64,000 nucleotides of DNA from Terasakiella sp033100395 (lineage in GTDB: Bacteria; Pseudomonadota; Alphaproteobacteria; Rhodospirillales; Terasakiellaceae): positions 62,001-126,000 of the forward strand of contig NZ_JAWLVJ010000001.1 in assembly GCF_033100395.1 (NCBI RefSeq). Direction: 5' to 3'. Numbering within the stretch: position 1 is the stretch's first letter; every line of letters begins with the position of its first letter. This document shows, in pieces, positions 17,233 to 26,561 of the stretch. The notes beneath the pieces were generated by a model. The model was not told the origin of the DNA and made no database searches. It saw nothing but the letters and a program-made list of their open reading frames with translations. The position numbers were made by a program, and so were the translations under genes.

Positions 17233-18519
17233 ATGAAAGTACTCGTCATTGGTTCTGGTGGTCGTGAACATGCTCTATGTTGGGCCATTGCCAAGTCTGC
17301 AAAATTAAGCAAACTCTATTGTGCACCGGGCAATGCCGGGATTGCGGATGTGGCCCAATGCGTCAATGTGGGTGCTGAGGATGTGGATGGTCTGGTATCC
17401 TTTGCCAAAGACAATGCCATCGACCTGGTTGTTGTCGGCCCCGAAGCCCCGCTGGTGCTGGGTGTAGTTGACAAGCTGGAAGCAGAAGGCATCAAGACGT
17501 TTGGCCCAAGTGCAGCCGCTTCCGTGCTGGAAGGGTCCAAAGGCTTTATGAAAGACATGTGCGCCAAGGCAAATGTCCCGACGGCTGCTTATGGTCGTTT
17601 TACCGATGCTGAACAGGCCAAAGAATTCATCCGTAAAAACGGTGCCCCCATCGTTGTAAAAACAGATGGTTTGGCCGCTGGTAAAGGCGTGATCATCTGC
17701 CAGAACGTCGAAGCAGCTGAACGCGCGGTTGACGACATGATGGATGACAAAATCTTTGGCGATGCGGGTAATGAAATCGTCATTGAAGATTTCCTGGAAG
17801 GTGAAGAATGCAGCTTCTTTGCCCTGGTGGACGGCGAACGCGCCCTACCACTGGCCGCAGCACAGGATCACAAAGCGGCTTTTGATGGTGACAAAGGGCC
17901 AAACACAGGTGGCATGGGTGCTTATTCCCCCACCCCAATTGCTTCGCCTGAAATCTGTGACAAGATCATGGAAACCGCCATCACACCCCTGATCAAAACC
18001 ATGGCGGCAGAAGGATGCCCTTACAAAGGCGTGCTGTTCTGCGGGCTGATGGTAAAAGACGGTATCCCAACCGTGCTGGAATATAACATCCGCTTTGGTG
18101 ACCCGGAATGTCAGGTGCTGATGATGCGTTGGAAATCTGATGTTTTGGAAGCCCTGCAAGCCGCCGCCGAAGGTCGCCTGGACGACATCAGCCTTGATTG
18201 GCATGATGAAACCGCCATGGTTGTTGTGATGGCCGCAAACGGTTATCCCGGATCCTACGAAAAAGGTACCGAGATCAAAAACATTGCTGATGCCAACGCC
18301 ATTGATAAAGCTTACGTTTTCCATGCTGGCACAAAGGCTGATGGCGATAAGACACTGGCCACAGGCGGGCGTGTCCTGGGTGTCACCGGGCGCGGCACAA
18401 GCGTGATCGAGGCACAAACAACCACTTATAACGCAGTTGATGCTATTGACTGGAAAGACGGGTTCTGCCGCCGTGACATCGGCTGGCGTGCTGTTGAGCG
18501 TGAACGCCAACAATCTTAA
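17233..18519 (+). CDS. purD: Phosphoribosylamine-glycine ligase
   Basis: 428 residues, the normal size for PurD (GAR synthetase), the second step of purine synthesis. It joins glycine to phosphoribosylamine with ATP. The sequence starts MKVLVIGSGGREHALCW, the standard N-terminus. It continues with the ATP-grasp loop GLAAGKGVIIC near 155-165 and GGMGAYSPTP and YNIRFGDPE in the active site. The ATG at 17233 has GGGAAG six bases ahead; an upstream in-frame ATG (17122) would lie inside xseA and is rejected. An intrinsic terminator follows at 18553. Confidence 0.96.
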   Translation: MKVLVIGSGGREHALCWAIAKSAKLSKLYCAPGNAGIADVAQCVNVGAEDVDGLVSFAKDNAIDLVVVGPEAPLVLGVVDKLEAEGIKTFGPSAAASVLEGSKGFMKDMCAKANVPTAAYGRFTDAEQAKEFIRKNGAPIVVKTDGLAAGKGVIICQNVEAAERAVDDMMDDKIFGDAGNEIVIEDFLEGEECSFFALVDGERALPLAAAQDHKAAFDGDKGPNTGGMGAYSPTPIASPEICDKIMETAITPLIKTMAAEGCPYKGVLFCGLMVKDGIPTVLEYNIRFGDPECQVLMMRWKSDVLEALQAAAEGRLDDISLDWHDETAMVVVMAANGYPGSYEKGTEIKNIADANAIDKAYVFHAGTKADGDKTLATGGRVLGVTGRGTSVIEAQTTTYNAVDAIDWKDGFCRRDIGWRAVERERQQS

Positions 18520-18552
18520 AATTAGCACTGCCTAAAATAATCGAATATCCAT

Positions 18553-18594
18553 AGTCATAAAGCGGGTTTCTGACTTGCTTTATGACTTTTTTTT
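18553..18594 (+). terminator. Intrinsic terminator after purD
   Basis: Perfect 11-base arms AGTCATAAAGC (18553-18563) and GCTTTATGACT (18577-18587) enclose a 13-base loop and run straight into a T tract. The position 34 bases after the purD stop fits transcription termination. The following 140 bases up to the peroxidase gene are AT-rich and hold two short palindromes (TAGAGATTTTTCTCTA at 18650 and TGCAAATTGCA at 18672), possibly promoter or operator elements. Confidence 0.9.
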
Positions 18595-18734
18595 GACTAA
18601 CCTAGAAGTATAAAAACTCAAACGGAAACTTATTAAAAATTATACTGAATAGAGATTTTTCTCTACCAGGTTGCAAATTGCACAAAAACAATATTCCGAA
18701 ATGAGCGGTCGAGAAAAATAAGCGGGTCATTGTT

Positions 18735-19727
18735 ATGCGCGTGCGTGGAAAAGGTATTTTTTATGCTGTTTTGTTGGCAGGTTTGTTGTCATCAAAAATT
18801 TGTACTGCCCAAAGCATTTTAAATGAGAATATCAACCGCGAAAACGAACCCATTCGCCCCATCCCGCTGGAACATGATGTCGATCCAGCCAAAGTCGCCT
18901 TGGGTGATCGTTTGTTTCATGAAACCCTGCTGTCCGGTGACAATTCTGTCAGCTGTGCCAGCTGTCATAATGTCAGCAACTATGGCGTGGACGGCACCAC
19001 GACCTCCACCGGGATAAAAGACCAGGTTGGAACCGTCAATGCCCCGACCGTGATGAACAGCCGCTTTAACTTCGCCCAATTCTGGGATGGGCGTGCCGGT
19101 GATTTGACCGAACAAGCCAAAGGCCCGGTCACCAACCCGATTGAGATGGGAGCTGTCTGGGAAGAGGTGATTGCCAAATTGTCAGCAGATGAAAGCTATG
19201 TGCAGGCCTTTGAAAGGCTCTATGACGGCATCATCAGTGAAGATACCATCGCTGATGCTATCAAATCCTACGAATATACCCTGACCACAGTTAATTCCCC
19301 CTTTGATCAATATTTACGCGGCTATGACGATGCCATCAGCCCGCAGCAAAAACGCGGCTATTCCCTGTTTAAGGAATATGGCTGCGTGGCCTGCCATCAG
19401 GGGATCAATGTCGGGGGGAATATGTATCAGCGCATGGGCGCGTTTATCCCGTTCTTCAATGAAAAGAACACTAATTCAAAGGATGACCTGGGCCGATATA
19501 ATGTGACCAAAGATGAGAAAGACCTGCATGTCTTCAAAGTCCCCAGCCTGCGCGTTGCCGCCCATACCGCCCCTTATTTTCATGATGGCAGTGTCAAAAC
19601 GCTGGAAGAGGCCATCGACATCATGGCGCGCTATCAATTGGGCTATGACATCCCCAAACAGGATAACAAAGATATTCAGGCCTTTATCTATTCCTTGAGC
19701 GGACAGTACCGGATGAAAGCAAAATGA
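18735..19727 (+). CDS. Di-haem cytochrome c peroxidase
   Basis: 330 residues with a signal peptide of about 25 residues (cleavage near TAQS) and two c-type haem motifs, CASCH near residue 77 and CVACH near 222. The layout and the blocks LGDRLFHETLLSGD, PTVMNSRFN and FKVPSLRVAAHTAPYFHDG mark the CcpA/MauG peroxidase family. The protein would act in the periplasm, reducing hydrogen peroxide with electrons from cytochrome c; MauG-like modification is the alternative. Its last four bases (ATGA) contain the start of the GGDEF/EAL gene, so the two are translated together. Confidence 0.9.
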   Translation: MRVRGKGIFYAVLLAGLLSSKICTAQSILNENINRENEPIRPIPLEHDVDPAKVALGDRLFHETLLSGDNSVSCASCHNVSNYGVDGTTTSTGIKDQVGTVNAPTVMNSRFNFAQFWDGRAGDLTEQAKGPVTNPIEMGAVWEEVIAKLSADESYVQAFERLYDGIISEDTIADAIKSYEYTLTTVNSPFDQYLRGYDDAISPQQKRGYSLFKEYGCVACHQGINVGGNMYQRMGAFIPFFNEKNTNSKDDLGRYNVTKDEKDLHVFKVPSLRVAAHTAPYFHDGSVKTLEEAIDIMARYQLGYDIPKQDNKDIQAFIYSLSGQYRMKAK

Positions 19728-22564
19728 AATCATCACAACTGATCGTACTGTTGATCGGCGTTCTGGCCCTGACCATTGCCCTGACCTTTCATCTGTTTAA
19801 GTCCGAGACAGATGAAATCGTGCATCTGACCCAAACCATCGCCACGGCCCATAAAATCAAACATCTGGATTTGAAATTAAATGAAGATGCGCTAAAGGCC
19901 GCAAGCTTTAAGCTGGTGCATTTTGACGGGATCGTCGATACGGTTCAACAATTGAAAGATACCCGCAAAAACCTGTCCCGTCTTTTGACCGCAATCCCGG
20001 AAACGATGGTGCCCTCATTGCCGGATCAGATGGATTTGCTGAATACATCAGTTGAAGCCCGTGTTGAAAAGATCGAAACCCTAAAAGCCAAAGTCGCACT
20101 CGCGCGCAATTCCAGTAACTTCCTGCTGGCAGCGTTACGTGAACATGCCAAAAATTATGGGTTAGATGGATCCGTTCTGTCTTTGCGTGCCCTGAACGAA
20201 CTGCAGGGCTATCAGATTTTTCCGACCGAAGAACGTTTTACCACCACACAGGATACGCTGAAGCTCCTGAACCAACTGAGCCAACGGACGGACAATAAAG
20301 AGCTGGCAAACGCGCGACGTCATATGGAACTAAGCTTCCAGACCACACAGGAAATTTCTGACATCCTGAAAGAGATGTTCAACCCGGAAAGCCAGTTGGC
20401 CACCAACCTGTTGATCAGTTCCCTGCAATCCATTGAGACGTCGCGTTACAATAAAAATAACGGCTACCTCTTTTTGCTGTTGGGGCTGGCAGTCATGATC
20501 TTTCTGGCCTTGGCCTATGCGGTTTTCAGATGGAATCGGGCCAGTGAAAAATCACGTAAAAACGCCCAATTGTTTGAAGATGCCGTCTCCAGCATGTCCG
20601 AAGGGTTTGCCTTTTTTGGTCCCGATGAAAAACTGGTATTCTGGAACGCGACCTTTGAACGTCTGCACAGTGGAATTACCGCTCCGCTCAAACAGGGAAT
20701 GACCTTGGGTGCATTTGAAAAAGCGCGCACCGACAGCAAACACCTTATCCAACGCGAAGCTCAACCCGATGGGTCATCTATCGATTTGACCAGCGAGGGG
20801 AACTGGATGCTCAGTTCCGACACGCCGATGGCACAAGGCGGTCATGCCTTGGTGCGGGTCGATTTGACCGAACAAAAACGCGCCCAAAGCCAGTTACAAC
20901 TGGCCGGTACAGTTTTTCAGACCGCTTCCGAAGCCATGATGGTGACGGATAAGGATAACAAGATCGAAATGGTCAATCCGGCCTTTAGTGAAATTACCGG
21001 CTATAATGAAAAAGAAGTCATTGGTCGTTCCCCTGGCATCTTAAGTTCCGGGCGGCACGACAAAGCCTATTATCAGAAGATGTTTGATGAATTGCGCATC
21101 GCCGGGACCTGGCAGGGCGAGATTTGGAACCGTCGCAAAAATGGCGAGATTTATCCCGAATGGCTCTCCATCACCACCATCTATGATGATGAGGGGGAGA
21201 TGATGAAACGGGTATCCCTCTTTACCGACATCACCAGCCGCAAAAAGTCAGAAGAACGCATCCATTATCAGGCCAATTACGATTCGCTGACCGACCTCCC
21301 CAACCGCAATTTGTTCAGGGACCGATTGACCCAATCGATCAATATGGCCAAGCGTCATAACCAGCGCATTGCCCTGTTCTTCCTGGATATCGACAATTTC
21401 AAGCGAATCAACGACACAGTCGGTCATATCATCGGCGATGAATTGCTGCGCCATGTAGCAGACCGTCTGCGCTCCCTCTTTAGAAGCAGCGACACCATTG
21501 CACGTCTGAGCGGGGATGAATTCATCATCATCTTAAATGATGCAGCCAATAATGCGGATGTGGAAGCTTTGCTGAAACGCATGCTGGAATGTTTGAGCCT
21601 GCCTTACCTGCTGGAAGGCAACACGACTTATACGTCCGTGTCCGTCGGCGCGACCTTCTTCCCCGATGATGGCAAGACCGTGGACAGCTTGTTGCAAAAT
21701 GCTGATGCGGCCATGTTCAAGGCCAAAGACCTTGGGCGCAATACCTATTGTTTCTTCACAGCAGAAATGAATTCGCGCGCCCAGGAACGTCACAAAATGG
21801 AAGTGGCCTTGCATGAAGCCATGGATAAAGGCCATTTTGTCCTGCATTACCAACCCATGATCGACCCGGTCAGCCAAACCGTCAAATCAACAGAATCGCT
21901 GGTTCGCTGGAATGACCCGGAACGCGGGTTGATCCCACCGGGTAAATTCATTCCACTGGCTGAAGACACCGGCCTGATCGTCCCGATGGGGGAATGGATT
22001 TTACGTCAGGCCTGCCGGGATGCTGCGCGTTGGTGCCATGAAGAAAATCTGGATGTGGGCGTCAGTGTCAATCTGTCCAGCCGCCAGTTTAAACGCAGTG
22101 ATATTCTGGGTCTGGTCAAAGAAACCCTGACAGAAACCAAACTGCCGGAAGATAAACTGACCCTTGAAATCACTGAAAGCCTGTTGGTCGATGATGACAG
22201 TGAAGTCCTGAAAACTCTGCGTGATGTGCGGGACCTGGGCGTTCAACTCTCCATTGATGATTTCGGCACGGGCTATTCCTCGCTTAGTTACCTCAAACGT
22301 TTCCCTATTTCTACGCTGAAGATTGATCGTTCCTTCATCAATGAAGTGCTGCTGAATTCAGAAGATGCAGCACTTACCGAAGCGATTTTGTCCATGGCGC
22401 AAAGCCTGAAATTAAAGGTCGTTGCCGAAGGGGTTGAAAATCAGGGGCAGAACGATTTCCTTTTGGAACGCAATTGTAATCTGATCCAGGGTTATCACTA
22501 TAGCAAACCCATCCCGGTGGAAGATTTCATGGCGGCGATTAAAGCGAAAAAGCTATCAGTCTAA
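19724..22564 (+). CDS. Membrane PAS-GGDEF-EAL c-di-GMP protein with periplasmic helical sensor
   Basis: 946 residues. Membrane helices at about 5-22 and 247-268 bracket a periplasmic all-helical domain of about 220 residues, resembling the DAHL-type sensor. Two PAS-like domains follow (about 282-390 and 393-510; the second has NPAFSEITGYNEKEVIG). Next is a GGDEF domain with LSGDEF near 594 and an inhibitory RSSD five residues before it, then an EAL domain with ESLVRW near 724, VSVNLSSRQF, EITESLL, DDFGTGYSSL and AEGVE. Both halves look catalytically able, so it could make or break c-di-GMP. Overlap with the peroxidase gene suggests the sensor monitors a periplasmic redox state; that is inference. 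Its last nine bases overlap the convergent transporter. Confidence 0.9.
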   Translation: MKSSQLIVLLIGVLALTIALTFHLFKSETDEIVHLTQTIATAHKIKHLDLKLNEDALKAASFKLVHFDGIVDTVQQLKDTRKNLSRLLTAIPETMVPSLPDQMDLLNTSVEARVEKIETLKAKVALARNSSNFLLAALREHAKNYGLDGSVLSLRALNELQGYQIFPTEERFTTTQDTLKLLNQLSQRTDNKELANARRHMELSFQTTQEISDILKEMFNPESQLATNLLISSLQSIETSRYNKNNGYLFLLLGLAVMIFLALAYAVFRWNRASEKSRKNAQLFEDAVSSMSEGFAFFGPDEKLVFWNATFERLHSGITAPLKQGMTLGAFEKARTDSKHLIQREAQPDGSSIDLTSEGNWMLSSDTPMAQGGHALVRVDLTEQKRAQSQLQLAGTVFQTASEAMMVTDKDNKIEMVNPAFSEITGYNEKEVIGRSPGILSSGRHDKAYYQKMFDELRIAGTWQGEIWNRRKNGEIYPEWLSITTIYDDEGEMMKRVSLFTDITSRKKSEERIHYQANYDSLTDLPNRNLFRDRLTQSINMAKRHNQRIALFFLDIDNFKRINDTVGHIIGDELLRHVADRLRSLFRSSDTIARLSGDEFIIILNDAANNADVEALLKRMLECLSLPYLLEGNTTYTSVSVGATFFPDDGKTVDSLLQNADAAMFKAKDLGRNTYCFFTAEMNSRAQERHKMEVALHEAMDKGHFVLHYQPMIDPVSQTVKSTESLVRWNDPERGLIPPGKFIPLAEDTGLIVPMGEWILRQACRDAARWCHEENLDVGVSVNLSSRQFKRSDILGLVKETLTETKLPEDKLTLEITESLLVDDDSEVLKTLRDVRDLGVQLSIDDFGTGYSSLSYLKRFPISTLKIDRSFINEVLLNSEDAALTEAILSMAQSLKLKVVAEGVENQGQNDFLLERNCNLIQGYHYSKPIPVEDFMAAIKAKKLSV

Positions 22565-23731
22565 CCCAAAAAGCGGGCGCAGTTTTATCCCGACCATGGT
22601 GCCGGGGATGGCACAGAATATCCACAGCCAGGCATGCAGGCTGGTTGACGCCATACCGGAAAACAGCGCCCCAATATTGCAGCCATACGCAAGCCGCGCC
22701 CCGTAGCCCATCATCAGGCCACCGATGATCAGCGCAAGTAATGTCGTTAAAGATATATGGGCTTTAATCTTCAACCCGGATGAAATGATAGCCGCAGCAA
22801 AGGCGCCAATGACAACAGCAATATTCATCAAGGATGTCTTATCCTGCCAAACCGGATTGCCCAATGCCTGGGCCTGAAAAGGCGCCGTCCAGAAACCGCT
22901 GGACGCCGCATCCCATCCAAGAACCGTTGCCGTTTTTGCACCCCATAAGGTAAAGGCCCAGGTGATGGACCAAGGGTGCCCGGCCGTCATTAAAGTGGCA
23001 AAATTTAACAGGGCCAATGCAATGGCACAATGGATCAAAGGCCAGGGCCCTATCAGCAGATTCTTCAATCCCAGTTCGGATTTCCACAGGCCCGATTGCG
23101 CATGTCCTTTTGACCAACGCCGCAGAGCAAAGAACAACAGCACAAAGATGCTCGTCTGTATCAGGACAGCACTTTCCCACCCATAAAGATGCCCCAACGA
23201 ATGGGTCCCCCAGTCAGGCAACTGCCCCCACCACCCAAGGTGAAGCGAGCCGATAAACGCCCCCATACAGAAGAAGAAAAGCGTAATCATCATCCGTAAA
23301 CTTCCACCACCAATGCTGAACAAAGTGCCAGACGCACACGCCCCGCCCAGTTGCATGCCAACACCAAAGATAAAAGCGCCGATACCGACCTGCACACCCA
23401 CAGGGGCCCAGGCCCCGCTGGCCTCCCCCGATGATAAGACAGGGGCGAACAAAAGGGTTGCCAGACCGATCATAATGATTTGTGCAAGAACACCACTGAC
23501 GTCACGATGGACAATGGCTTTTCGATAGGCCGCACTGAACCCAAACGCGCCATAGAACAAAGCTGCCCCAAGGCCCAGGCCAATGGCAAACAATTGTCCC
23601 TGTTGCAGATTATCTTCTGCGAAAAACCAGATCCCAAACGCAAGTCCGGCCCCAACGAGGGCAACGCGGGGGCCGGAGAGAACAGTCTCGGTTGGGTTTG
23701 GGGAAGGGGGGAGGGGTACCGTCGTGTTCAT
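22556..23731 (-). CDS. YeeE/YedE-family (TsuA-like) sulfur-compound transporter
   Basis: 391 residues, almost entirely hydrophobic, with nine or more membrane helices. Two repeats carry the family's cysteine motifs: QLGGACASGTLFSIGGG in the first half and YGCNIGALFSGMAS in the second. In characterised YeeE/TsuA proteins these cysteines bind and pass thiosulfate across the inner membrane. The protein is full length and includes both halves in one chain. It stands alone and converges on the GGDEF/EAL gene. The start ATG at 23731 has no strong ribosome binding site. Substrate could be thiosulfate or another sulfur compound. Confidence 0.85.
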   Translation of the reverse strand: MNTTVPLPPSPNPTETVLSGPRVALVGAGLAFGIWFFAEDNLQQGQLFAIGLGLGAALFYGAFGFSAAYRKAIVHRDVSGVLAQIIMIGLATLLFAPVLSSGEASGAWAPVGVQVGIGAFIFGVGMQLGGACASGTLFSIGGGSLRMMITLFFFCMGAFIGSLHLGWWGQLPDWGTHSLGHLYGWESAVLIQTSIFVLLFFALRRWSKGHAQSGLWKSELGLKNLLIGPWPLIHCAIALALLNFATLMTAGHPWSITWAFTLWGAKTATVLGWDAASSGFWTAPFQAQALGNPVWQDKTSLMNIAVVIGAFAAAIISSGLKIKAHISLTTLLALIIGGLMMGYGARLAYGCNIGALFSGMASTSLHAWLWIFCAIPGTMVGIKLRPLFGLD

Positions 23732-23840
23732 GAGAATAATCTAACGCACGAATTTGCTCACTGGCAAATCACACTTATGTGAGCAGCTTCACGGAGTGTT
23801 AAGTAATAGTATGAGATAAGAAAAGAAAAAGAGGTGTGCC

Positions 23841-24608
23841 ATGCGATTAATCCTTTCCGTCCTTCTTCTGACTTTGGCGAGTTTTGCAGCCGATGCTGCA
23901 GATATTGTGGACGCACGCTTCTCTCTTCCCACCGAACGATATGACCATTGTGTCTTGGGCGACTGTATTGAATATGGCGCAGTGGAAGCCATCATGGATG
24001 ACGGTAATATCCTTGCCTTTCGTCTGGATGAAGACTCGGTTTTCGAAGATATCACTCCACGGCTCATCCCCATGGGGCTGAACGGACGCAAAGCCATTTT
24101 GGTGGTGCGTTCCTACCTTGATCGCGGGGCAGCGCTCGCGCTTTTGGAAGTGCGCGGCGGCAAATTAAAAATCGCGGCGGAAAGCGAAGCCATTGGCACA
24201 GCGCACCGTTGGCAAAACCCCATTGGCACCGGGGATTTTGACCGTGATGGCAAGCTGGAAATCGCCAGTGTGATCAAGCCTCACCTCAGCGGTCATCTCA
24301 CCCTGTTTGAACGACGCGGCAGCAAGCTTGTGATCGATAAATCCACCTTTGCCTATTCCAACCACAAACTCGGCTCATCCGAGTTGGATTTGCATGAGAT
24401 TATGGACTGGAATGGCGATAAAACCCCGGACATCATCCTGCCCGATGTGACACGCACAGGCTTAAAGGTCGTCACTTTCCAATCCGGTGAAGCCGAAGTA
24501 ATTGCCGAACAGAAATATAACTCCCTCATCCTCGGTCCCGTCACCGCCACCGAAACGGGCGTGCAATTAACGCTGGTCGATGGCAATGAAGAGACCTGGG
24601 ATAAGTAA
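23841..24608 (+). CDS. Secreted hypothetical protein with FG-GAP-like repeats
   Basis: 255 residues with a short signal peptide (cleavage after FAADAA, near residue 20). The body is beta-rich. It includes GTGDFDRDGKLEIASV near residue 135 and MDWNGDKTPDIILPDV near 190, which resemble the calcium-binding DxDxDG/N loops of FG-GAP/VCBS repeats in beta-propellers. A periplasmic or surface location is expected. A cysteine pair near the N-terminus (CVLGDC) may form a disulfide. I do not recognise a specific function. A GAGG ribosome binding site lies seven bases before the start. It converges on the GST gene five bases downstream. Confidence 0.7.
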   Translation: MRLILSVLLLTLASFAADAADIVDARFSLPTERYDHCVLGDCIEYGAVEAIMDDGNILAFRLDEDSVFEDITPRLIPMGLNGRKAILVVRSYLDRGAALALLEVRGGKLKIAAESEAIGTAHRWQNPIGTGDFDRDGKLEIASVIKPHLSGHLTLFERRGSKLVIDKSTFAYSNHKLGSSELDLHEIMDWNGDKTPDIILPDVTRTGLKVVTFQSGEAEVIAEQKYNSLILGPVTATETGVQLTLVDGNEETWDK

Positions 24609-24613
24609 AGCTA

Positions 24614-25273
24614 TCACGCCGCCATCTGTTGACTAAGATAGGAATTGCGGTTCAACAGAAATGTCCGAAGCCTGTCTGGATAATCTTCAATCACGGCCTC
24701 CTGCACGGATGCGCGTTGAGATAATGCTGCACGCCACTTGCTGAGTCTTGGCAGATTATCAAAGAAACGTAATCCATCGACCTGTTCAAACGTATCGAAA
24801 TAGCGAAAGACCGGGCCATAGACCACATCTACCAGGCTGAAGTTTTCTCCGTTAAACCAGGGACCGTCTTCCAGCGCATTTTCAAGCCAGATGAACTTCT
24901 TTTGGATCATCTCTTTCTTTGTTTCATACACCGTTTGATCCTTCGCCCCGTAAAATCCAGCGATGTCATTTAACAAGGCGGAAGAAAACTCAATCATACT
25001 GCGATGACGCGCACGCACAACTGGATCTTCAGGGTGAAGTGGATGTACCAGAATATCTTCGAGAAATTCCAGGATCACGTTGGATTCGAAAAACACCTGA
25101 TCATCCACCTGCAGCACAGGTGTTTTGCCAAGGGGGGAAAGTTTTAGAAACCAATCCGGCTTGTTCGCCAGATCAATATCGATGCGTTCAAAAGGAATAT
25201 TTTTCTCTTTCAGCGAGATAACAGCACGCTGAACATAAGGGCAGAGAACATAGCTGATCAATTTAATCTTCAT
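24614..25273 (-). CDS. Glutathione S-transferase family protein
   Basis: 219 residues with a thioredoxin-fold N-terminus, SYVLCPYVQRAVISLKEKN. The CPYVQR segment sits where omega/DHAR-type GSTs carry a catalytic cysteine. The cis-proline block GKTPVLQVDD and FESNVILEFLED follow, then an alpha-helical domain. It likely conjugates or reduces with glutathione in the cytoplasm. The ATG at 25273 has GGAG six bases upstream. It is divergent from a marR gene across a 95-base gap filled with three identical-design palindromes, so MarR control is very likely. Confidence 0.85.
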   Translation of the reverse strand: MKIKLISYVLCPYVQRAVISLKEKNIPFERIDIDLANKPDWFLKLSPLGKTPVLQVDDQVFFESNVILEFLEDILVHPLHPEDPVVRARHRSMIEFSSALLNDIAGFYGAKDQTVYETKKEMIQKKFIWLENALEDGPWFNGENFSLVDVVYGPVFRYFDTFEQVDGLRFFDNLPRLSKWRAALSQRASVQEAVIEDYPDRLRTFLLNRNSYLSQQMAA

Positions 25274-25289
25274 GGGAAACTCCATTTAT

Positions 25290-25348
25290 ATGCAACTGCA
25301 TTTAAAATACATGCATTTGCATGAATGTCAATATTGATGCAGTTGCAT
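25290..25348. promoter_or_regulatory. Three ATGCA-NN-TGCAT palindromic operators
   Basis: Three perfect 12-base palindromes of the form ATGCA-NN-TGCAT lie at 25290-25301 (centre AC), 25311-25322 (centre TT) and 25337-25348 (centre GT). Centre-to-centre distances are 21 and 26 bases. They fill the space between the divergent GST (start 25273) and marR (start 25369) genes, overlapping where both promoters must be. The regular architecture is what an autoregulated MarR operator cluster looks like. Confidence 0.75.
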
Positions 25349-25368
25349 ATATTTTGTATAAAGACCTT

Positions 25369-25803
25369 ATGACAGAGAAACCCACCACCCAAACCATGCA
25401 GGCCTGGTCCAAACTGATCCGTGTGGAACAGACCCTGATGAATGAGATTGAAACCCGTTTGAAGGCCGCGAAATTGCCGTCTTTGAAATGGTATGATGTG
25501 CTCTTGGAACTATCGCGCACGCCTGATGGCTATTTACGCCCAAAAATGCTGGAAGACAGTTTGTTGCTGTCTCAATACAACATCTCCCGCCTCATCGACC
25601 GGATGGCAAAAGCCGGGCTGGTTTCATCAAAGCCCCTGCCCGGTGACAAACGCGCCCAGGTCATCCAAATCACCGAACAAGGTCGTAAAATCAAAGATAA
25701 TATCTGGCAGATTTACGGTCCCTTCATTCAAGAACATATGGGGGATAAATTGTCGGAAGCCGAGATAGCTACCCTGATCAATCTGTTGAAAAAATTACAG
25801 TAA
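25369..25803 (+). CDS. MarR-family transcriptional regulator
   Basis: 144 residues in the MarR winged-helix layout: an N-terminal dimerisation helix, recognition-helix region LLLSQYNISRLIDRMAKAGLV and wing segment PLPGDKRAQVIQITEQGR. MarR proteins dimerise on short palindromes and release DNA on binding phenolic or oxidising ligands. The start is the ATG at 25369, because an upstream in-frame ATG (25321) would place coding sequence over the operator cluster. It probably represses itself and the divergent GST gene. Confidence 0.88.
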   Translation: MTEKPTTQTMQAWSKLIRVEQTLMNEIETRLKAAKLPSLKWYDVLLELSRTPDGYLRPKMLEDSLLLSQYNISRLIDRMAKAGLVSSKPLPGDKRAQVIQITEQGRKIKDNIWQIYGPFIQEHMGDKLSEAEIATLINLLKKLQ

Positions 25804-25871
25804 CGCCCTTGCATCCTGCCCAGCTACAAGCCCATATTCATGAGGTTCTTTTGGGAAGGGAGCCTTAGATC

Positions 25872-26498
25872 ATGAGTGCCGGATGCCAATCCTGTTCCAG
25901 CGACCAGCAAGGCCCGGTGGAGGATAAAACCTATCGCCGAATCCTTTGGTTTGCGCTGATCACAAATGCCTTAATGTTTCTGGTGGAACTTATCGCAGGT
26001 GCCTTGGGGCAATCCCTTGCCCTGACCGCAGATGCCATGGATTTCTTTTCCGATGCGGCCAATTACGCCATCACCCTTGTTGTGCTGGGCATGAGCCTGA
26101 CGGTGCGGGCCAAAGCCGCCCTTTTTAAAGGCATCTGCATGGGGCTGGTGGGACTTTATGTTTTTTATAGCTCGGTCAGTCATATTATTGACGGCACTGT
26201 GCCGCGCGCCGAGGTCATGGGGATCATCGGCTTCCTCGCCCTTGTCACCAACGTCGTCGTCGCCCTTTTACTGTATCGTCATCGCGGCGGGGATGCCAAC
26301 CGTCAGTCCATCTGGATTTGTTCCAGAAATGACGCCATTGCCAATATCGCGGTGATGGCCGCAGGCCTCGGCGTCTGGACCACCACCAGCGGCTGGCCGG
26401 ATATTCTTGTCGGTCTGGGGATCGCTGGGCTTGGCCTGTGGGGCGCGGGACAGATTATTTCAAAATCTTATGTTGAATTGTGCGACGCGCAAAAGTGA
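25872..26498 (+). CDS. Cation-efflux (CDF) family transporter, short form
   Basis: 208 residues with five or six membrane helices and no C-terminal cytoplasmic domain, so shorter than typical CDF proteins of about 300. Metal-site-like motifs are DAMDFFSDAANYAI in helix 2 and SRNDAIANIAVM in helix 5. The N-terminus is cysteine-rich (CQSCSSD), a possible metal-capture site. CDF proteins export Zn, Co, Cd or Fe with proton antiport; the metal is unknown here. It lies 68 bases after the MarR gene on the same strand, so the two could be cotranscribed. Confidence 0.8.
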   Translation: MSAGCQSCSSDQQGPVEDKTYRRILWFALITNALMFLVELIAGALGQSLALTADAMDFFSDAANYAITLVVLGMSLTVRAKAALFKGICMGLVGLYVFYSSVSHIIDGTVPRAEVMGIIGFLALVTNVVVALLLYRHRGGDANRQSIWICSRNDAIANIAVMAAGLGVWTTTSGWPDILVGLGIAGLGLWGAGQIISKSYVELCDAQK

Positions 26499-26561
26499 CT
26501 AGACAAATGGGAGTCTTTTCAGTATGAAAGGCGTCACGAACACAGGAGTTACATACAAACC

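Noticed and set aside
23751..23786. GCTCAC...GTGAGC arms with a TCACA/TGTGA core near the YeeE gene, resembling a CRP site
   Set aside because: The half-sites are in the reverse order (TCACA then TGTGA) to the CRP consensus, so the match is not meaningful.
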